Shown here: one piece after another, positions 1-5,033 of the stretch | Layout of the letters: the number at the start of each line of letters is the position of its first letter | Numbering within the stretch: position 1 is the stretch's first letter | DNA from: Thermoprotei archaeon | GTDB taxonomy: Archaea > Thermoproteota > Methanomethylicia > Nezhaarchaeales > WYZ-LMO8 | DNA length: 7,183 bases | Direction of reading: 5' to 3' | Assembly: GCA_003649565.1 (NCBI GenBank) | Contig: QMSF01000040.1 | Span: 1-7,183 of the forward strand | Translations under genes and position numbers: made by a program | Notes under the pieces: generated by a model | Database searches by the model: none | What the model was told of the DNA's origin: nothing | The model's input: only the letters and a program-made list of their open reading frames with translations

Positions 1-2
1 AG

Positions 3-119
3 GCATTGCTGCCACCAGATGCTTGGCTAGACCCTGACACCAAAGTTTACAAGTTTCAAGCCGAAATCTTTGAAGAAGAAAAGCCTGAAGGACCAATAAA
101 GAGAAAAACACTAAGTTAA
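3..119 (+). CDS. C-terminal end of an unidentified protein (partial, 5' end outside window)
   Basis: Frame 3 is open from the window edge to a TAA at 117-119 and encodes 38 residues beginning ALLPPDAWLDPDTKVYKF and ending KRKTLS. The composition looks like a real protein terminus: a Pro-rich turn (LLPPDAWLDPDT), a short beta-like stretch (KVYKFQAEIF), then a charged tail rich in Glu, Lys and Arg. I do not recognise the family and assign no function. The last 9 bases overlap the 3' end of the minus-strand GPN-loop GTPase gene, so the two genes converge and share their termini. No clear T-rich terminator follows the stop on the plus strand. The alternative is a chance open frame of 38 codons. 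The protein-like composition and the abutting gene make a genuine gene end more likely. Confidence 0.6.
   Translation, partial: ALLPPDAWLDPDTKVYKFQAEIFEEEKPEGPIKRKTLS
95..108 (-). terminator. T-rich tract just after the GPN-GTPase stop codon
   Basis: On the minus strand the stop TAG (113-111) is followed two bases later by TTTTTCTCTTTATT. Archaeal terminators are typically U-rich tracts without a required hairpin, so this is a plausible transcript end. It lies inside the coding sequence of the converging upstream gene. Inference from sequence only. Confidence 0.4.
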
Positions 120-848
120 ATCACCACAAACACAAAAAGACTCCAGGATGAGGTCATGCAATTTATCCAAACCACTTTTCTTTAAAGCTGAAATTACGAC
201 CACTCTTGATGGCTTTTCATATCTAAACACGACATCAACAAGCTCTAGAGCTAAATCGGTAAGCACATCACTTCTCAAATGCAGCTCCTCCTTAATTTTA
301 CTAGAGTCTGATATCAACTTTGATGGGTCGACTACATCTCCCTTATTAATGACTGTCACAGTAGGCGCATCTAATCTTAATTCAATTATGAGTGAAAGTA
401 GCTTAACAACGAGATATTCAGCAGCACTAAACATTGTTTCAGCGTCAACAATGTAGACAACAACAGCTCTATCTACATTCTTAATAGCATTAGCTAAAGA
501 TGGGCCAAGACCTCTGAAAACAAAAAGTTCCATTTGACCCGGAGTGTCAACCAATACGTAATCGGCTTCACATGATAGTACCTCCCTCACTATATCATCA
601 ACCCTCTCCTCCATGATCTTAGCTGCCATGATCATAGCTCCATTAGGCCCAAGACCTAACTCCCTCATGAGCTTATCGGTCGTGACCATACGCCTAACAT
701 CAAATGACGCGTTGTAAGGTATGACCTCTGCACCTGGATCTAAATTAACATAGGAAACGCGAAATCCCTGATTTTCCAGCCATTCGCCAAACGATTTAAC
801 CAAAGTAGTCTTACCACATCCAGCAGTCCCAACGAACATGATAATCAT
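111..848 (-). CDS. GPN-loop GTPase (archaeal Gpn / XAB1-like ATP/GTP-binding protein)
   Basis: This is a 245-residue soluble GTPase of the GPN-loop family (SIMIBI class), which act as homodimers. The eukaryotic relatives Gpn1-3 assist RNA polymerase II assembly and import; the archaeal role is poorly defined. Seen in order: P-loop GTAGCGKTT (residues 7-15), a switch region with NLDPGAE (35-41), the family-defining GPN motif within LGPNGAM (66-72), G3 DTPGQ (101-105), G4 NKGD (168-171) and a G5-like ISALKKSGL near 219. The fourth P-loop residue is often Ser in relatives and is Cys here. Start choice: the ATG at 848 follows GAGGTG (861-856) with a 7-base gap and opens MIIMFVGTAG. The ATG at 863 would add five residues and would itself contain that Shine-Dalgarno site. 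A tail with CVC near the C-terminus is unremarkable. The gene is divergent from the pilus operon. The family call is firm; the cellular role is not. Confidence 0.93.
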   Translation of the reverse strand: MIIMFVGTAGCGKTTLVKSFGEWLENQGFRVSYVNLDPGAEVIPYNASFDVRRMVTTDKLMRELGLGPNGAMIMAAKIMEERVDDIVREVLSCEADYVLVDTPGQMELFVFRGLGPSLANAIKNVDRAVVVYIVDAETMFSAAEYLVVKLLSLIIELRLDAPTVTVINKGDVVDPSKLISDSSKIKEELHLRSDVLTDLALELVDVVFRYEKPSRVVVISALKKSGLDKLHDLILESFCVCGDLT

Positions 849-887
849 AATGTTACACCTCATCTAACGAAGTGTGGCATGAGGGGG

Positions 888-895
888 TTTAAAAG
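888..895 (+). promoter_or_regulatory. possible TATA box of the pilus operon, sharing the same TTTAAA core
   Basis: TTTAAAAG on the plus strand is the only TATA-like element between the divergent genes. Its centre (about 891) predicts a transcript start near 917-918, directly at the GGTGAG site that precedes the TTG codon at 927. The upstream flank is GAGGGGG, which is a poor BRE, so plus-strand activity is less certain than minus-strand activity. The palindromic TTTAAA (888-893) means one TBP site may serve both directions. Confidence 0.35.
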
Positions 896-901
896 TTCAA
901 T
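888..901 (-). promoter_or_regulatory. BRE/TATA promoter of the GPN-GTPase gene
   Basis: Read on the minus strand, CTTTTAAA (895-888) matches the archaeal TATA consensus YTTTTAAA and is preceded directly by ATTGAA (901-896), a near match to the purine-rich BRE (RNWAAW). The TATA centre is about 26 bases from position 865. That would place the transcript start just upstream of the GAGGTG Shine-Dalgarno site and give a leader of roughly 17 bases to the ATG at 848. A leaderless start at the ATG at 863 is the alternative. Confidence 0.5.
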
Positions 902-917
902 GTAGTAGGGGGTTGAT

Positions 918-923
918 GGTGAG
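918..923 (+). promoter_or_regulatory. Shine-Dalgarno site supporting the TTG start of the first pilin
   Basis: GGTGAG ends 3 bases before the TTG at 927. It is about 15 bases from the alternative ATG at 939, too far for normal use. It therefore favours the rare TTG start, although the spacing to TTG is on the short side. Confidence 0.45.
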
Positions 924-926
924 ACT

Positions 927-1391
927 TTGAATAGGCTAATGAGAAAGGGAAAGCGCAAGGCCGTTTCAACGATAATAGCAACCCTAATATTAATCGGCGT
1001 TGTTGCAGCAATGGGCTCCTTCATTTACTGGTACGCCGTGACATATGCCAAATCGACATCAAAAATCTCAGCAATAGCCATTACTGAAGCAAAAATAAGC
1101 AAGACAACAACCGATACTTTCAACGTCCTAGTAACACTGAGAAACCAAGGGACAGTAACTGTTAAATTATTAAATGTCACAGTCTATGATGAAAGCAAAA
1201 AGCCTATAGACTTACTAAGCTTAAACGGAACGATACTATCACCTGACACTAGAACTCTAAATCCTGGAGACTCAGTGACAATAGTCTACGTTGGCAATGA
1301 AACCGTCTTCACTGTAGGAAGCTCCTACACCATAGTAGTCATAACAGATCAAGGTGCTCAACAGACAATTGCTGAATGCACATTAGGTTAA
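927..1391 (+). CDS. archaeal type IV pilin (class III signal peptide, beta-sandwich domain)
   Basis: This is a predicted pilus subunit of 154 residues, exported and assembled by the ATPase and platform protein encoded downstream. The N-terminus is a class III signal: a basic stretch MRKGKRKA, a predicted prepilin peptidase cut after Ala12, then a hydrophobic helix VSTIIATLILIGVVAAMG that would form the filament core. The helix continues into an aromatic YWYAVTY stretch. Residues from about 62 look like an all-beta domain (NVLVTLRNQGTVTVKLLNVTVYD, in part) of the kind common in archaeal pilins. Sequons N83VT, N100GT and N124ET suggest N-glycosylation. The canonical Glu at mature position 5 is absent. 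Start: TTG at 927 is preferred because GGTGAG (918-923) lies just upstream. The in-frame ATG at 939 would leave an 8-residue leader but has no good Shine-Dalgarno site. As first gene of the operon it is the best candidate for the main subunit. Confidence 0.85.
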   Translation: MNRLMRKGKRKAVSTIIATLILIGVVAAMGSFIYWYAVTYAKSTSKISAIAITEAKISKTTTDTFNVLVTLRNQGTVTVKLLNVTVYDESKKPIDLLSLNGTILSPDTRTLNPGDSVTIVYVGNETVFTVGSSYTIVVITDQGAQQTIAECTLG

Positions 1392-1405
1392 GCGAGGCTC
1401 CAACT

Positions 1406-1843
1406 ATGACAAAAACACCTCCCTTTTTCTTTGCATTTAAGAGGCATACGGGAGTATCAGAAATAATAGCAGCAATAATCCTTTTCACGATAACTTTAAC
1501 AATCTCAAGCCTATCAATAGCCTTCTTATCTCAAAGAGCATCAATAGCATCTAAAAGCATAACATCAGATGTACAGCGAGCAACACTAAAATCGATGGCA
1601 ACAATCAAACTAATAGACGTAGTACAGCTCGATAATGAAAGCATAATCGTATTGTATAATCCATCAGACATCAAGATAAAAATAGCCGCAATAATAGTAG
1701 GAGGATTTTCTCAACGTGTGAATAAGGTAATGGAACCCATGAGCATAACCCAATTAAACTTGAGCATGACAAGCCAATCTCTTCCTCGAGATGAAATATA
1801 TGTTCTAACATCAGAGGGGGTCTTAATTCATGTCAAAACGTAA
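1406..1843 (+). CDS. second pilin-like protein with class III signal (minor pilin candidate)
   Basis: This is a predicted minor pilin of 145 residues. A short leader with Pro and Phe (MTKTPPFFFAFKRHTG) carries the basic pair KR before a predicted cleavage after Gly16. The hydrophobic helix VSEIIAAIILFTITLTISSLSIAF follows, with Glu at mature position 3. The remainder (about residues 60-145) is predicted to be largely beta strand, for example ESIIVLYNP and IKIAAIIVGG, with sequons NES and NLS. The fold resembles small beta-sandwich pilins or FlaF/FlaG-like proteins in size and layout only; I see no diagnostic motif. Start: ATG at 1406 follows GAGG (1394-1397) with 8 bases between. The upstream ATG at 1376 would overlap the preceding gene by 16 bases and lacks an obvious site. 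The stop codon lies 14 bases inside the next gene, which indicates translational coupling. Confidence 0.75.
   Translation: MTKTPPFFFAFKRHTGVSEIIAAIILFTITLTISSLSIAFLSQRASIASKSITSDVQRATLKSMATIKLIDVVQLDNESIIVLYNPSDIKIKIAAIIVGGFSQRVNKVMEPMSITQLNLSMTSQSLPRDEIYVLTSEGVLIHVKT
1424..1432 (+). terminator. T-rich tract after the first pilin gene, possible partial terminator
   Basis: TTTTTCTTT begins 33 bases after the first pilin's stop and lies within the codons for the Pro-Phe-rich leader of the second pilin. Because archaeal termination responds to U-tracts, it could end part of the transcripts. That would make the first pilin more abundant than the downstream machinery. This is inference; a T-tract inside a Phe-rich segment may be incidental. 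Confidence 0.2.
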
Positions 1844-3494
1844 GGCCATAAGCTCCATGGTAGGGATAATGATTATGGCTGTTATGTTATCACTATTCGT
1901 CATGCTCTTCTCTTCTCTTTCTCTCTCCTTCATAAATTACGCCACAACATTACATCGAGAATTAGAAATAACAAGCGACATTGTAGCTGAAGAAAAGCTG
2001 CTCATTACAGCAAGCTCAAATAGCACGCACATAACATTAACCTTGACCAACAAGGCATTGAGAGACATAGAAATACCCTATGTCTATTTTAAGTATAATA
2101 ACGATCTTTACGTAGAGAGAGTAGACATTAAGGTGCCTGCATCTTCATCGGTTCAAGTAGCTTTAGCATCACCGATAGGCTATGTGGACTCATTGCTAGA
2201 GACATTTCTCATAGCCAAAAGAGGATCAATATATGAGGTGACGCTTACATCACAACAACTTGACATCAAGGGAAACTATACTAAAATACCTTATGAAGAC
2301 ATGTTCTTAATAAATGACATAGACATCGTAGATTACCAAAAAGGACTTGTAGTCGCATCATACGAAAATGGCGGCATATTATTAATAGACTTGAGCTCCT
2401 CATCCATGATATGGTCTAAGGAATTCCTCCAAGCAAAAACAGAAAACGTATTATACAATGAAGCGCTAAATGCTACAATTGCATCGATAGCAACAATTAA
2501 GCCAGGTAACGCCAAGACCCTCAGCATCATAACCCTAAGAAACGGTCATCTACTTTCATTAAACAACTTCTACGATTACAAGGTTTTCCAATACCCCAAA
2601 CAACCAACCATTAGAGAAGTGATATATGATGCAGCCATGTCACGTCGAAATCAAGCTCTCATTATAGTGCCTAAAAGCTACTTCTCAGCTAATTATAGTA
2701 CTAACAATTACTGGATTTACTGGACAAAAGCTTATGCCGAGCTCATAGACTTAAAATCCCCTACCGTTAAAGAATTACTTCTTCAAAGCGCCCTAATATT
2801 AGATAGAGAAACAACAATAGCTCCAGCACAATACCAAGAGAACCCCAACATATTCCCCAAGCTCAAAGCCGTTGGCCTCATAGCTTTAAACAAGAGCTCC
2901 AGCGTTATTCTCATTGAAAAGGCATTTTATCAAGGAGGAGATGTGATACATGAAAGCACGCGTTGCAATCCAGTAAGACTCAGTGGTGGTATTCTCATAC
3001 CACCAACGCTTCACGCGACAATCAACGGTTCCCTATCGTGGTATCGCTCATTATATCCCTGTGATCTCTCACTACCAAGCTTCTTAGCATACATGAATAA
3101 TACGATAATTGTAGCAACAGGTCCCTACCTATACATGCTTGATCAGAATGGCAACATAATTAAAGTAATCAACTATGATCCCGAGAAAATAATATTCTTA
3201 AAACACGACGAGCTATATGACAAGCTAATAATTCAATTTACCAATAACAGCCTCATAATTCTAAACCACAATTTTACCGTAGAAAAGTTAATCCCCTTAA
3301 ACAGCCAGATAGTTGAAGCCATTTTATTAAGCCCCATAAGAATCATAGTCTTCAATGAAACCCATGCTTACGACCCTGAAAACCCCTCACTATTTATGGT
3401 GAAACTCCCATCCAAGCCGCATAAAGCCATCAAGATAGGCATATCGGATATTCTTGTAGCAACAGACTACGGCCTTCTCCACTTAAAAGCCTAA
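1830..3494 (+). CDS. large prepilin-signal protein with propeller-like ectodomain (possible pilus tip, anchor or adhesin)
   Basis: A 554-residue protein of unknown specific function. The N-terminus MSKRKA followed by ISSMVGIMIMAVMLSLFVML is a class III signal, with a predicted cut after Ala6 and a pilin-type helix. Residues about 55-142 look like a small beta-sandwich domain (THITLTLTNKALRDIEI). Residues about 160-554 contain recurring beta-rich units shaped like propeller blades: VVASYENGGILLIDL (174-188), AVGLIALNKSSSVILI (347-362), IIVATGPYLYMLDQNG (426-441), SLIILNHNFTVEKLI (474-488), and a closing ILVATDYGLLHLKA (541-554). I count ten N-X-S/T sequons and only two cysteines (C379, C411), which could form one disulfide. 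Start: ATG 1830 after GAGGGGG (1814-1820). It overlaps the previous gene by 14 bases and ends 12 bases before the ATPase gene. Position and size recall the UpsX/AapX genes next to Sulfolobus pilus ATPases, but homology is not claimed. Confidence 0.75.
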   Translation: MSKRKAISSMVGIMIMAVMLSLFVMLFSSLSLSFINYATTLHRELEITSDIVAEEKLLITASSNSTHITLTLTNKALRDIEIPYVYFKYNNDLYVERVDIKVPASSSVQVALASPIGYVDSLLETFLIAKRGSIYEVTLTSQQLDIKGNYTKIPYEDMFLINDIDIVDYQKGLVVASYENGGILLIDLSSSSMIWSKEFLQAKTENVLYNEALNATIASIATIKPGNAKTLSIITLRNGHLLSLNNFYDYKVFQYPKQPTIREVIYDAAMSRRNQALIIVPKSYFSANYSTNNYWIYWTKAYAELIDLKSPTVKELLLQSALILDRETTIAPAQYQENPNIFPKLKAVGLIALNKSSSVILIEKAFYQGGDVIHESTRCNPVRLSGGILIPPTLHATINGSLSWYRSLYPCDLSLPSFLAYMNNTIIVATGPYLYMLDQNGNIIKVINYDPEKIIFLKHDELYDKLIIQFTNNSLIILNHNFTVEKLIPLNSQIVEAILLSPIRIIVFNETHAYDPENPSLFMVKLPSKPHKAIKIGISDILVATDYGLLHLKA

Positions 3495-3506
3495 TGGTGA
3501 GCTGAT

Positions 3507-5033
3507 ATGAGCGCCCTTTTGGACGACATCAAGAATGTAAGCATGCTTTCAAATAAAAACATGAAAATAGATAAGGATTTTCAGCAGTTGGACAAATACT
3601 ATGTAGCTAATGGTCTAGTCGAGATAACAATAGGTGAATATCAAGGCTTGGGCTACTACATAGTTAAAGAGCCCGAGCTAACACCCGACGAATTTAGATT
3701 ATACAGAGACATTCTCGAAGAGCTAAGGTATAGAGCAAAGCCCGATCAGCAAATACTGACAGATCCACTAGGCTACCTCGAAAAAGCATTAAAAAACACC
3801 ATAGGAGAACTAGAAGTAGCAAGCAAAGTCTACAACTCAAAAAACAAGCTATTTTACTACCTCAAAAGAGATGTCTTAGGTTTCGGACCCCTAGAACCCT
3901 TAATGAATGACCCTGAAATAGAGGACATATCCATAGAGGGTGTAGGCAAACCAGCTAGAGTATTCCACAGGCGATACAGCTTCTATGATTGGCTGCATAC
4001 AAACATAGTATTTGAAAATGAAGAGGAACTAAACAACTACTTAATAAAGCTAGCACACATGGGTGGAAAGCACATTAGCACGGCATATCCAATAGCAGAC
4101 GTAATGCTGCCAGGCAGACATAGAGCAACACTAACATTCTCGAGAGAAGTAACCCCTCAAGGCCCATCTTTAACCATTAGAAAGTTCAGAGAAAAACCAC
4201 TAACAATATGCCACTTAGTAAAGCATGGAACCATATCCTCTCTCATGGCTGCCTATTGGTGGATTCTGCTTGAGAATAAAGCTTTTCTAATGATAATAGG
4301 GCCTATGGCCAGTGGGAAAACAACACTTCTTAATAGTTTAGCAATGCTCCTGAAGCCTAACTGGAAGGTTGTAAGCATAGAGGATGTTGCAGAGCTCAAT
4401 TTACCCCACCCAGGCTGGAAACCCCTAGTAGCACGACATACCTACCTCATAGGTGAAAATCTAACGGAGATAAAGCTCTTCGATTTAGTGAAGCTCTCAT
4501 TTAGAGAAAGAGCCGACTTCATAATTGTTGGCGAGGTAAGGGGCGAAGAGGCCTATGCGCTTTTTCAAGCAGCTGCGAGTGGTCATGGCTGTGCTTGTAC
4601 TTTTCATAGCTCGAATTTTGAGTCTATGGTGAACAGGCTCACATCACCACCATTAAATGTCGGTCTCGGCTACATAGACTTGATATCCAATGTAATCATA
4701 ATAAAGCGAGTAGCAAAATCCTCTAAGCAAGCAATAAGAAGAGTTGCTGAAGTCGATGAAGTGATAAGCCCCCATGATTACATCAAAATCTTCACCTGGA
4801 ATTCCTCAGATGACTCCTTCTATCCTAATGATCCCTATGAGCTAATCGAGAAAAGCATAGAACTTAAACACATAGCAGAAACGACAGGGCTAAGCGAGGA
4901 AGACATACTAGCAGAGCTCATTGAGAGAAAGACCTTCATTGAAAGCCTTGTTAAACACAATATCCTCGATTTTGAGGAGGTGACAACGCAACTAAGGAGA
5001 TTCTATTACAGGAGGTATGGTCGTAATGAATAG
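3507..5033 (+). CDS. type II/IV secretion ATPase (VirB11/PilT/GspE-like, archaeal pilus assembly motor)
   Basis: A 508-residue cytoplasmic hexameric ATPase expected to drive pilin insertion through the membrane platform protein encoded next. An N-terminal domain (about 1-230) includes LGFGPLEPLMNDPEIEDIS (124-142), a segment conserved in this family. The catalytic domain follows with Walker A GPMASGKTT (265-273), an acidic Asp box SIEDVAEL (290-297), Walker B DFIIVGEVRGEE with catalytic Glu343 (337-348), and a His box GHGCACTFHSS (359-369). The usual Thr or Ser before the second half of Walker A is Met267 here. After about residue 440 there is a helical C-terminal tail. Length fits archaeal pilus and archaellum ATPases (about 500 residues). 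No FlaH-like gene accompanies it, which favours a pilus motor over an archaellum motor. Start: ATG 3507 preceded by GGTGA (3496-3500) at 6 bases. The last 8 bases overlap the platform gene. Confidence 0.95.
   Translation: MSALLDDIKNVSMLSNKNMKIDKDFQQLDKYYVANGLVEITIGEYQGLGYYIVKEPELTPDEFRLYRDILEELRYRAKPDQQILTDPLGYLEKALKNTIGELEVASKVYNSKNKLFYYLKRDVLGFGPLEPLMNDPEIEDISIEGVGKPARVFHRRYSFYDWLHTNIVFENEEELNNYLIKLAHMGGKHISTAYPIADVMLPGRHRATLTFSREVTPQGPSLTIRKFREKPLTICHLVKHGTISSLMAAYWWILLENKAFLMIIGPMASGKTTLLNSLAMLLKPNWKVVSIEDVAELNLPHPGWKPLVARHTYLIGENLTEIKLFDLVKLSFRERADFIIVGEVRGEEAYALFQAAASGHGCACTFHSSNFESMVNRLTSPPLNVGLGYIDLISNVIIIKRVAKSSKQAIRRVAEVDEVISPHDYIKIFTWNSSDDSFYPNDPYELIEKSIELKHIAETTGLSEEDILAELIERKTFIESLVKHNILDFEEVTTQLRRFYYRRYGRNE
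5011..5016 (+). promoter_or_regulatory. strong Shine-Dalgarno site deciding the platform gene start
   Basis: GGAGGT sits inside the ATPase coding sequence, immediately next to an in-frame ATG at 5017 and 9 bases from the ATG at 5026. Zero spacing makes 5017 implausible, so translation most likely begins at 5026. Ribosomes finishing the ATPase at 5033 would be in position to restart here. Confidence 0.65.

Noticed and set aside
148..456. Plus-strand open frame opposite the GPN GTPase
   Set aside because: It is antisense to a gene with full G-motifs, and its Ser/Thr/Leu-rich product has no recognisable feature.
849..863. Five-residue N-terminal extension of the GPN GTPase (ATG at 863)
   Set aside because: The segment contains GAGGTG placed 7 bases before the ATG at 848, so it reads better as a leader with a ribosome site. 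A leaderless start at 863 cannot be fully excluded.
1376..1405. Upstream start for the second pilin giving ten extra residues
   Set aside because: It overlaps the first pilin's end, has no clear Shine-Dalgarno site and lengthens the leader away from a normal class III signal. The ATG at 1406 has GAGG at good spacing.
2333..2530. Short minus-strand open frame inside the large prepilin gene
   Set aside because: 65 codons, antisense, no supporting signal.
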